15,019 nucleotides of DNA from JAJOKI01 sp964412405 (GTDB lineage: Archaea; Halobacteriota; UBA148; JAJOKI01): contig CAYPOB010000022.1 of assembly GCA_964412405.1 (NCBI GenBank), positions 1-15,019 on the forward strand, in the 5' to 3' direction. The notes below the pieces were generated by a model that searched no databases, had not been told where the DNA came from, and saw only the letters and a program-made list of their open reading frames with translations. The position numbers were made by a program, and so were the translations under genes. Positions 1 to 5,885 of the stretch are shown in pieces. Position 1 is the first letter of the stretch; each line of letters begins with the position of its first letter.

Positions 1-484
1 GGGGAATTGACTCAAGCAGAGCACCCGTAAGTGTGCCGATTACGGCCAGGAAGAACATGGACTGGTAAGGAGAGGAGGACATATGTATGCCACCCACCTC
101 ATTGAATGCAATTATCCAACTGCCAATGATAAATGCAAATATCGTGCCGAAGATGAGGAAAAATGCGCTGCCCGTAATCGTCTTTATCCTTGGCGATTTA
201 TCCGTTTCGATGATCTCGCATATGGAGACAGCGAACGTGCTGATGGCAATGGACGCTCCCAAAAGATAGACAGGAAAATTTGATACCAAGGACAAAACCG
301 TTAGAATCAAAACGGCAAAGCACAAGTGTAGCGGACCCTGTATGACATATGTAAATCCAATCATCGCCGCCAGGACTATGAGTACTATCTGCCACATCTC
401 CAGAAATGGGAGTGCCAAAGCGGCGCAGCCAAACAAAATGCGTACTACTTGCCTTTCGTATCTCGATAATGAACTCAACTTCAA
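1..484 (-). CDS. DUF92 / TIGR00297-family integral membrane protein (partial, C-terminus beyond left edge)
   Basis: This minus-strand reading frame is open from position 484 to the window edge (161 codons) and encodes a very hydrophobic protein with about five membrane segments. The last visible stretch, IGTLTGALLESIP, resembles the conserved glycine-rich motif of DUF92 proteins, the family that includes plant phytyl-phosphate kinase VTE6. There is no ATG start. I chose TTG at 484 because GGAGG lies nine bases upstream; a second TTG at 478 is possible. The gene diverges from the cis-prenyltransferase-like gene starting at 565, with about 80 bases between them. Family knowledge suggests a CTP-dependent or otherwise lipid-alcohol-phosphate-handling membrane enzyme. 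A role with polyprenol or dolichol phosphate here is inferred only from the neighbour. The rest of the protein lies outside the window. Confidence 0.7.
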   Translation of the reverse strand, partial: MKLSSLSRYERQVVRILFGCAALALPFLEMWQIVLIVLAAMIGFTYVIQGPLHLCFAVLILTVLSLVSNFPVYLLGASIAISTFAVSICEIIETDKSPRIKTITGSAFFLIFGTIFAFIIGSWIIAFNEVGGIHMSSSPYQSMFFLAVIGTLTGALLESIP

Positions 485-564
485 TTCGCCCTTCCTCCAC
501 GCTTTCAGCGGTACACACTGATCGACAAAATACTTTATCTCCTTTCTACTTATATTTAGCCAAG
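485..564. promoter_or_regulatory. Divergent intergenic promoter region (DUF92 / cis-prenyltransferase-like)
   Basis: The 80 bases between the two divergent start codons are richer in A/T than the flanking genes. They include TACTTTATCT (531-540) and CTTATATTT (549-557), which could act as archaeal TATA elements. If 531-540 is the plus-strand TATA box, transcription would start near 560 and the downstream gene would be almost leaderless, since no good Shine-Dalgarno sequence precedes its ATG at 565. The minus-strand gene has a clear GGAGG at about 494-498. The element assignments are by eye and tentative. Confidence 0.35.
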
Positions 565-1215
565 ATGGATGGAGTCATTCTGGACCAATATGAGAAGGAG
601 ATAATCGGTCAGATAGGGAAAGAGGATATTCCAGAATATATACTTCTCGTAATCGCTGAAGAGGACCTGCAGACCGGCGATGCGCTCAAGAAGCTCAAGG
701 CATTTGTCTTCTGGTGCTCCGAAATTGGAATTCGCGAGGTTACAGTACACATCAGTGCGATTGCCATAGGGAAGATAAAGGAAAGAATTTCAACACTCAC
801 TAAGCAATTGACCGAGGCAATGTCCCACCTCCCAGCCAGGGTTACAATATATACAGAATCCGAAAGGATAGATGTAAATCCTGGAAAATATGACCTACTG
901 CTTGACATTTCAATTGGCTATGGGGGAAAGCAGGAACTGGTCAGGGCAATCAAGCAGATAATGCATAAAGTTGAGGGAGGAGAACTCACTCCAGACGATA
1001 TTGATGAGGCATTGATCGAGTCACACCTTGTATTTAAAGCAGAACCAGATTTGGTCATCAAGACCGGTGGAGTACGACTGACGGATTTTCTGATATGGCA
1101 AGCAGTGTATTCGGAGTTCTTTTTTACAGACGTGAACTGGGTAGGGTTCAGAAAGGTGGATTTTTTAAGGGCGATCAGGGATTATAAGAAAAGACAGAGA
1201 CGATTTGGGAAATAG
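565..1215 (+). CDS. Degenerate cis-prenyltransferase, probable non-catalytic (NgBR-like) subunit
   Basis: This 216-residue protein has the C-terminal half of an undecaprenyl/dehydrodolichyl diphosphate synthase: GYGGKQELVRAI (118-129), DLVIKTGGVRLTDFLIWQ (162-179), YSEFFFTDVNW (182-192) and a terminal RRFGK that supplies the RxG motif. The N-terminal half is degenerate. Where active enzymes carry HVAxxxDGNRR there is EYILLVIAEEDLQTG, so the catalytic Asp is absent, and the FSTENF motif is also missing. Length is close to the catalytic-core size of the family. The start at ATG 565 was preferred over upstream codons because the conserved alignment begins there. A catalytic paralogue lies at 4513-5487. 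By analogy with eukaryotic NgBR and the two-component enzyme reported in Methanosarcina mazei, this is probably the accessory subunit; that pairing is inference. Confidence 0.85.
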   Translation: MDGVILDQYEKEIIGQIGKEDIPEYILLVIAEEDLQTGDALKKLKAFVFWCSEIGIREVTVHISAIAIGKIKERISTLTKQLTEAMSHLPARVTIYTESERIDVNPGKYDLLLDISIGYGGKQELVRAIKQIMHKVEGGELTPDDIDEALIESHLVFKAEPDLVIKTGGVRLTDFLIWQAVYSEFFFTDVNWVGFRKVDFLRAIRDYKKRQRRFGK

Positions 1216-1317
1216 CGGCCTAAATCAGGAAATGTATTGATGTGAAGAGAAGGCCTGACGGGGCATACTGGCCTTTGTGGTCGGCAGGGAAATGTTGAGT
1301 GCGATTTAATGAATTCC
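1216..1317. other. Intergenic gap, nothing recognised
   Basis: About 100 bases separate the plus-strand cis-prenyltransferase-like gene from the convergent minus-strand small gene. I see no open frame, tRNA-like fold or convincing terminator hairpin. GGCC recurs near 1216, 1252 and 1271 but does not form a compact stem. Base composition falls toward A/T just after this gap. Confidence 0.4.
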
Positions 1318-1657
1318 TCAAACAACAATTACTCCGAGTTCATAAAAGTTATCTTCATATCTAAAAGAACCATATGGAACAACCTTCATCAATTTGTCCA
1401 TTTCTTCAAGAGTTATCACCCTTGATGCTGATCTCGTCTCTTTTAGCTCCATTTTATCCAAAACCGAACGTAATATTGGATACACCCCCCCCCATCTCTT
1501 CGTCCAATACAAAGTAATGCTCTGGCTCATAATCTACCCTGTCGATATCAAGATACATTGGAAAATCCTGTCTTGGAAGCCCAACATACAAGCCAGCAAT
1601 AGTGATTAGCGTTATGGCCATCACAATTATCACTATTTTTTTATTTCTATTCTTCAT
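1318..1657 (-). pseudogene. Small membrane-anchored protein broken by a nine-base G tract
   Basis: Two overlapping minus-strand frames join into one sensible protein if one base is removed from the run of nine C (plus strand 1485-1493; nine G in the coding sense). The first half begins MKNRNKK and has a single hydrophobic segment (IVIIVMAITLITIAGLYVGL) followed by an acidic extracellular-looking part ending DEEMG. The second half continues VYPILRSVLDKMEL and ends NFYELGVIVV before TGA at 1318-1320. The restored protein would be about 112 residues from ATG 1657, or 114 from GTG 1663. As written, the first frame runs through GGG codons and stops at 1454. This may be a sequencing or assembly error in the homopolymer, a contingency (phase-variable) tract, or decay. 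I recognise no family. Confidence 0.6.
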
Positions 1658-1690
1658 ATTCACTCAAAATGATCCTTGTTAGCGGTGATA

Positions 1691-1787
1691 TCAGCTACGC
1701 ACGCACTGCACCATCCCGTAGCCATCCACCACCAAACAACAAACGATGACTACGATGCCGAACGCTATCAGCAACTTTTTTTATCAT
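1691..1787 (-). pseudogene. Putative 31-residue single-span membrane peptide, frame broken in an A7 run
   Basis: From ATG 1787 (or GTG 1793) the coding sense reads into seven A. With six A it would encode MIKKLLIAFGIVVIVCCLVV followed by DGYGMVQCVRS and TGA at 1691-1693. That is a lysine-rich start plus a hydrophobic span, the shape of a signal anchor, about 31 residues long. With seven A as written, this frame is lost after four codons. The segment lies between two other minus-strand membrane or exported genes. It could be the decayed start of a longer gene, a real tiny membrane peptide with a sequence error, or chance hydrophobicity. Only the sequence pattern supports it. Confidence 0.25.
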
Positions 1788-1816
1788 TTTCACGCCCCCC
1801 AAATTCAACATTAATC

Positions 1817-2389
1817 CTATAATATCGACTGCCCTATCCAAAATGTTACATTTCCTGTATAATTGCTTATATACGCAGCAACTGGTCCACGATAACGCTC
1901 CACTACTGCTTTGTATGTTTCTGTAATCTCATCATTCCATGTGACTTTAAATAAATATTCTCCCTCCTCTCTTGCAAGTACGGGAGAGTCCACCCTCTCT
2001 TTTGGTCCTATCACATACGTTTCGTTAAAGATGGGCATCGTCGAATCTGTTACTTCGACGATCACTGTGTGCTCTTTTATATCTCCATTGTAGATTGAGA
2101 AGCTAAGAGGTTCTGGTGGTTGTAGGGCAAACCCAATAGTAGCAGCAATAGGAATCAAGAATAGAGCGATGAAAGAGACGACAAACGCTTTTACTATAAA
2201 ACCAAGAGGCCATCTTTTAGAGACATACAACCCAATGGCAAACAGGACAGAATAAACTAACAGAATAAAGCATACCGTTTCAAGTCCTGATAATCCAAGG
2301 ATATCCTCTCCTAAAAATATGCCGATAAGGAAGGACAGGATACCTATCATGAAAAATAGGAGATATGTACCTTGCTTCTCTGTTCTCAT
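1817..2389 (-). CDS. Membrane protein with three N-terminal spans and an extracytoplasmic beta-rich domain, function unknown
   Basis: This 190-residue protein is intact. ATG 2389 is preceded by GGATG at a suitable spacing (CAGGATGAAATTATG), which supports the start. Residues 10-28, about 35-55 and about 65-92 are hydrophobic spans. The remaining ~95 residues (from PPEPLSFSIYNGD) are polar, with alternating beta-strand patterns and several N-x-S/T sites (FNETY, SNYTGNVTF), consistent with an exported Ig-like domain that may be glycosylated. I do not recognise a named family. It lies in the A/T-rich accessory stretch between the two cis-prenyltransferases, with disrupted exported ORFs downstream and the transporter upstream. 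An envelope role is a guess from topology. Confidence 0.75.
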   Translation of the reverse strand: MRTEKQGTYLLFFMIGILSFLIGIFLGEDILGLSGLETVCFILLVYSVLFAIGLYVSKRWPLGFIVKAFVVSFIALFLIPIAATIGFALQPPEPLSFSIYNGDIKEHTVIVEVTDSTMPIFNETYVIGPKERVDSPVLAREEGEYLFKVTWNDEITETYKAVVERYRGPVAAYISNYTGNVTFWIGQSIL

Positions 2390-2458
2390 AATTTCATCCT
2401 GATATTATCCACCGCAAAAAAATAAAAATGGTGTAGGATACTTATTCCCACCACCCTC

Positions 2459-2548
2459 TTATGTTCTGAGTTCTTTGCTGCAAAATCCACAGGTATAACC
2501 TATCGTATTTAGCAACAGGTCTATCAAATTGAAAGGAAGCTCCACCAT
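2459..2548 (-). other. Possible 29-residue CxxC micro-ORF overlapping the transporter end
   Basis: ATG 2548 opens a short frame, shifted relative to the transporter, that overlaps the last 25 bases of that gene. It reads MVELPFNLIDLLLNTIGY and ends in TCGFCSKELRT before TAA at 2459-2461. The CGFC pair resembles half of a zinc ribbon, so it could be the tail of an older gene truncated by arrival of the transporter. It is too short to call a gene with confidence, and no strong ribosome binding site is visible. Confidence 0.15.
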
Positions 2549-3939
2549 AAATAACCAACAATTGATAATAAAAATACTGATAAAATACTGATAATTGCTC
2601 CGGCTTTAATCATATCTTTTATCTTAATTTTGCCTGTGCCATAAGCAATCGCATTTGGCGCAGTGCTAACAGGAAGAGACATCGCCATAGAAGTGCCAAC
2701 AGCAACCGCTAAAACTAAAAAAGGAGCGGATTGTATCTGATAACCGACCTCTCCAACTATCGGAATTAAAAGCGCGGCAGTAGCAGTGTTGCTCATAAAA
2801 GTAGTCATTATAACCCCGATGCCAGCAAACAAAAACATAACCAAAGGCAATGCCAAATTAGCAATATCTATATTTTCCACTATAATATTGGCGAGCCCGC
2901 TTGCCTGAATCGCTCCGCTTAATGTAAGTCCCCCACCAATTAAAAATAAAACATTCCACTGGATTTGGTTAAAATCGTCATGAGTGAGCAGATTTGTTCC
3001 CAAGAAAAAGACAACTGGCATAAGAGCAATAATTGCAATACTAACACCATGGACATATTCTGTTAGCCAAAGCAATACAGTCGCTATAAAAACAACCAAA
3101 ACAATTAACTGGTTTTTGGTAAACCCCTTTTTTGCGCTGTCACTCTCTGCTGCTATTTCTGCCTTAATCTCGTTATAACATTTTGTTTGTGATGGGAAAA
3201 GAGCAATAAGAACAAACCAAATTAAAAAAAGAAAAAGGATTGTAATTGGAATTGTAAAAATCATCCAATCTAAAAAATAGATATCAATTACGCCAATTTG
3301 AGATAAATACTTTATTGCAATGGGATTTGGTGGAGTGCCGACAGGGGTGCCAACTCCTCCAGCATTAGCAGCAAAAGGAATGGCTAAAATCATTGCTTTT
3401 TTAAAATTATCTTCTTTTGGAATTTTATTAATAATTGGCAAAATAGAAACAATCATTATAGCGGTTGTCGCGGTATTTGACATCCAGAAAGAAAGAAAAG
3501 CAGTAGAAAAAATTAAGCCAAGTAAAACATATTTTGGTTTAGTGCCAGTGTGAGTTAGAATATAATTAGAGGCTCGTTTTCCAAGTCCATATTTTTCTAT
3601 CGCAATAGATATAATAAAGCCGCCAAGAAGAAGAGCAATTACTGGACTGAAAAATGGAGCCAGAGCAGTTGTCGCTGTATGTATTTCAAAAACAACCGTT
3701 AGAATAACAATCAAAAAAGCAGTCGCATGCAAAGGAATTGCCTCTGTTATCCAAAGAATAGCAGCAACGACAAGAACACTAAGAGTGGCAGAGACATACC
3801 AGCCCAAATAAGGAAAAGAAACGAAAAAAATCAAAAAAGCAGCTAAAATCGCTAAAGCTATTGAAAATTTTTTTTTGCGAAAAGCTACTCTTTTCTGAAT
3901 TTGTTTTTCAACTTTATTTAAAAAACTCTCTTTAATCAT
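2524..3939 (-). CDS. DASS/SLC13-family sodium-coupled anion (dicarboxylate/sulfate) symporter
   Basis: This 471-residue polytopic membrane protein carries the hallmarks of the divalent anion:Na+ symporter family. There are two SNT motifs (SNTATTA at 154-160 and SNTATAA at 383-389) that form the paired sodium and substrate sites, GTPVGTPPNPIAI at 197-209, and a C-terminal PVSTAPNAIAYGTG loop at 423-435. The two repeats and total length match the VcINDY type. Likely substrates are C4-dicarboxylates, citrate or sulfate; the sequence does not separate these. ATG 3939 is the preferred start. TTG 3966 would add nine residues and overlap the upstream broken gene further. The gene is clearly more A/T-rich than the housekeeping genes: hand-counted 60-base lines gave 28% and 40% G+C here, against 48% in lysS. 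This suggests recent acquisition. Confidence 0.93.
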   Translation of the reverse strand: MIKESFLNKVEKQIQKRVAFRKKKFSIALAILAAFLIFFVSFPYLGWYVSATLSVLVVAAILWITEAIPLHATAFLIVILTVVFEIHTATTALAPFFSPVIALLLGGFIISIAIEKYGLGKRASNYILTHTGTKPKYVLLGLIFSTAFLSFWMSNTATTAIMIVSILPIINKIPKEDNFKKAMILAIPFAANAGGVGTPVGTPPNPIAIKYLSQIGVIDIYFLDWMIFTIPITILFLFLIWFVLIALFPSQTKCYNEIKAEIAAESDSAKKGFTKNQLIVLVVFIATVLLWLTEYVHGVSIAIIALMPVVFFLGTNLLTHDDFNQIQWNVLFLIGGGLTLSGAIQASGLANIIVENIDIANLALPLVMFLFAGIGVIMTTFMSNTATAALLIPIVGEVGYQIQSAPFLVLAVAVGTSMAMSLPVSTAPNAIAYGTGKIKIKDMIKAGAIISILSVFLLSIVGYLWWSFLSI

Positions 3940-4367
3940 AATAAAATCTTGAAACTCCGTCCACAACGTCTATTTTTGGATTTGCTGGATCGACGCCATA
4001 TTTCTTGATGTACTCATTTATCGCCTTCTCTTCTATGGCGAACCACTCCTCAGGACTTATTACCTTATAACCTTCCTTTAAGCAGTAGTCATAGAAGAGG
4101 GGATCTATTCACTCAGATACTACAGCTTCATTCTCTTCTAAGGTTATCATCCCCATTGTCACAACCTTACCGTCTAAAATCGTCCCCTCCAAAAAATGGG
4201 GCAATCTACCCTCTGCAAACTTTATGTCGTTTTCGGTAATGTTGTATTTGTAGATCATCTGTCGGAAAGTCTACGCCATTTACTACGCCTTTATTTGCGA
4301 TCACCGGCACCGCCAGCGTTCCCAGCATCAATATGGTCGCAAATATTGCGAATAGTCTTACGTTCAT
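3932..4367 (-). pseudogene. Broken exported protein (signal peptide, frameshift, in-frame TGA)
   Basis: ATG 4367 has an ideal GGAG six bases upstream and starts a clear signal peptide (MNVRLFAIFATILMLGTLAV, then PVIANKG). The frame is then lost near 4261-4272. In the shifted frame the sequence continues MIYKYNITENDIKFAEGR, then LPHFLEGTILDGKVVTMGM, to VVSE and a TGA at 4109-4111. It resumes as IDPLFYDYCLKEGYKVI and SPEEWFAIEEKAINEY, then ends at TAA 3932-3934, overlapping the transporter start by eight bases. Removing one base at the shift joins the halves smoothly, and the TGA sits where a tryptophan (TGG) would fit. Two independent lesions favour a pseudogene, though a sequence error plus recoding cannot be excluded. 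The intact protein would be about 144 residues. The family is not recognised. Confidence 0.7.
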
Positions 4368-4398
4368 GTTATTCTCCAACAGCTTCATGGATGCTTTG

Positions 4399-4409
4399 AT
4401 ATAAATAAT
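4399..4409 (-). promoter_or_regulatory. TATA box for the broken exported gene
   Basis: GATATAAATAA (plus-strand reading) gives TTATTTATATC on the minus strand, about 35 bases upstream of ATG 4367. Transcription would begin near 4380, leaving a short leader that contains the GGAG ribosome binding site. The promoter looks better preserved than the coding sequence it serves. Confidence 0.4.
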
Positions 4410-4424
4410 TTATCCATGTACTAC

Positions 4425-4463
4425 CATATATTGATATATAATATATATATATATACATATATG
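4425..4463. repeat. AT-dinucleotide tract, self-complementary
   Basis: Almost uninterrupted alternating AT runs across this stretch between the catalytic cis-prenyltransferase (stop at 4513) and the exported pseudogene promoter. It can fold on itself (CATATA at one end, TATATG at the other) and marks one edge of the A/T-rich accessory stretch. It may act as a DNA-melting or termination region; no specific function is shown. Confidence 0.6.
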
Positions 4464-4512
4464 CCAATGAAGTGAGGACGATGTCGATTTGAGAAGGCAT
4501 ATTTATTAGAAC

Positions 4513-5487
4513 CTATAACTTCAGCCCCATCTCCATTCTCACGTTAACGGGTAATTCATGCAATATGCTTAGCACTTCTTTTCTCGTAATATTCAGTATG
4601 CGCCTGGACAGGTTGATCACCTCCTCGACCTCGATAATCCTGTGAGGATTTGAACATTCACTTAACAATTTAATCATCCGTAGAATGGTATTGCGCCGTT
4701 TCTCAGATTCCCTCATTTGATATGTGCGCACGGCCCTCAAGAAGTCGATCTTGCGAAATTCCGGCCAATATGGTGCACAGAAATATGCTGCGCACTCGTT
4801 ACCGCTCGCCTGCCACGGAAGGAAGTTGGATGCCCGCTCTTCTCCGCCTGTTCTGATGATCAGGTCGACGTTGACCGAATCACCCGAATACAAATGGGCA
4901 GATATAATGCTCTCATCGATATCCTCTGTTCGCGACCCTCCAGCAAGAATCTTTTGTGCTATTTTCCTTGCAGCATCGACGATTTCCTGCCGCCCACCAT
5001 ATGCCAGTGCAACGTTGAGGTAAAAATTGTCATAGTCCTTCGTTTTTTGTTCTGCCCGCTTAATCGCCAGCCTTACGTCGATGGGGAGACGGTCTATGTC
5101 GCCTATGGCCCTGATACGCACCCCATCACGGTGAATTCGCTCGTCAATGCACATCTCATCAAATTTTTCTTTAAATAATTTGTAAAGTTGCATGCGTTCT
5201 GTGTATGGTCTACGGAAATTTTCAGTCGAAAATGTGTATATGGTCAGTTGCTTGACCCCGATACCCACACACCATTCTATGAGTTTCTCGGTCGTGTAAG
5301 CACCATAAATGTGACCCTGGGAAGGAGATTCGCCAATTCTTTTGGCATATCTTCGATTTCCATCCTGTATGACTGCAACATGCGCCGGAATTGGATATTC
5401 TTTTATCTCTTCAGTAAGAAGGGATTCATATCCCATGTACACCATGTTCCGTATCTTATCCAATGCCATATGCTTACCTTTGTACAT
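4513..5487 (-). CDS. uppS: Catalytic cis-prenyltransferase (polyprenyl/dehydrodolichyl diphosphate synthase)
   Basis: This 324-residue enzyme would condense isopentenyl diphosphate onto an allylic primer in cis to make the long polyprenyl carrier for glycans. Motifs in order: PAHVAVIQDGNRRYAKR (34-50, catalytic Asp and phosphate loop), TFSTENF (85-91), LAYGGRQEIVDAAR (161-174), IIRTGGEERASNFLPWQASG (210-229) and NECAAYFCAPYWPEF (230-244), the last in an archaeal rather than bacterial form. After FLRAVRTYQMRE (249-260), where homodimeric enzymes end RRFGG, it has SEKRR and a 60-residue charged extension, so the RxG motif is absent. ATG 5487 immediately follows the TAA of the DUF2551-like gene, with GGAG nine bases upstream; ATG 5469 is an alternative. 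It probably works with the RxG-bearing protein at 565-1215. Confidence 0.93.
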   Translation of the reverse strand: MYKGKHMALDKIRNMVYMGYESLLTEEIKEYPIPAHVAVIQDGNRRYAKRIGESPSQGHIYGAYTTEKLIEWCVGIGVKQLTIYTFSTENFRRPYTERMQLYKLFKEKFDEMCIDERIHRDGVRIRAIGDIDRLPIDVRLAIKRAEQKTKDYDNFYLNVALAYGGRQEIVDAARKIAQKILAGGSRTEDIDESIISAHLYSGDSVNVDLIIRTGGEERASNFLPWQASGNECAAYFCAPYWPEFRKIDFLRAVRTYQMRESEKRRNTILRMIKLLSECSNPHRIIEVEEVINLSRRILNITRKEVLSILHELPVNVRMEMGLKL

Positions 5488-5786
5488 TTAGTAATTCTCC
5501 AGAACAGAGGCGACAACTTTCCTGTATCCTTCCTTGAGGGAGTAGATATTATGGTCGCCAGTTACATCGATGGAAAGAATGCCCAGACGCATATTCATTA
5601 AACCGACCATTGCAGAGATGCCCCTATAGCTCACGTTAAATTTCCGCCCTAACAGACAGTTATGGATACCCTCAGTGGTGTATGATTTATCCTCCAAAAA
5701 CAGCTTGAGAACGGTCTTACGTACCCCAGTCTCATCCCGTTCTATATAATTTTTTAGTCTTTCCTTGACCTTAACATCTGAACCAA
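5488..5786 (-). CDS. DUF2551-like small archaeal winged-helix protein, start unresolved (possible 1-nt deletion)
   Basis: The frame ending at TAA 5488-5490 encodes RLKNYIERDETGVRKTVLKL, then FLEDKSYTTEGIHN, then FNVSYRGISAMVGLMNMRLG, and ends in ASVLENY. I recognise this as like DUF2551, a small DNA-binding-fold family of methanogen-type archaea. The conserved part extends back to about 5760, yet the first in-frame ATG/GTG/TTG is an internal TTG at 5697, and a TAG lies upstream at 5794-5796. In another frame TTG 5786 (after GGTGGTG) and ATG 5777 lead straight into the domain if one base is added near 5760-5766. A deletion, a sequence error or a non-standard start (CTG 5790) would explain this. 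It is directly upstream of, and coupled to, the cis-prenyltransferase. Confidence 0.6.
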
Positions 5787-5834
5787 TCAGTATCTACACC
5801 ACCTTGATCTTCGATACAAATATCATTCTGCACC

Positions 5835-5844
5835 AATTATAAAG
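5835..5844 (-). promoter_or_regulatory. TATA box for the DUF2551-like / cis-prenyltransferase operon
   Basis: On the minus strand the sequence reads GCCTTTATAATTGG, a good archaeal TATA element with a preceding G/C pair. Transcription would start near 5812-5816, just upstream of the GGTGGTG at about 5797-5802. It lies in the roughly 95-base gap below the lysS stop codon, so this pair of genes can be transcribed separately from lysS. Confidence 0.5.
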
Positions 5845-5885
5845 GCATTCTCTACGCAATTAATTATCGTATATCAACCAATAGT

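Noticed and set aside
198..518. A 106-codon minus-strand open frame overlapping the DUF92 gene
   Set aside because: Its product is low in hydrophobic residues and has no family-like features. The neighbouring frame gives a coherent polytopic protein with DUF92 motifs and a proper GGAGG-TTG start.
3937..3966. Upstream TTG 3966 as the transporter start
   Set aside because: It adds nine residues with no family similarity, lacks a ribosome binding site and extends overlap into the broken exported gene. ATG 3939 precedes the natural N-terminus.
4425..4463. AT tract considered as a replication origin or CRISPR-like leader
   Set aside because: No origin-recognition repeats, no orc/cdc6 gene and no spaced repeats accompany it; it is a simple dinucleotide run.
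1300..4512. A transposon or prophage carrying the A/T-rich genes
   Set aside because: No transposase, integrase, terminal inverted repeats or target-site duplications were found by eye; only composition and broken genes suggest transfer.
4717..5178. A 153-codon plus-strand open frame antisense to the catalytic cis-prenyltransferase
   Set aside because: The minus strand carries all cis-prenyltransferase motifs; the antisense frame has no recognisable domain or ribosome binding site.
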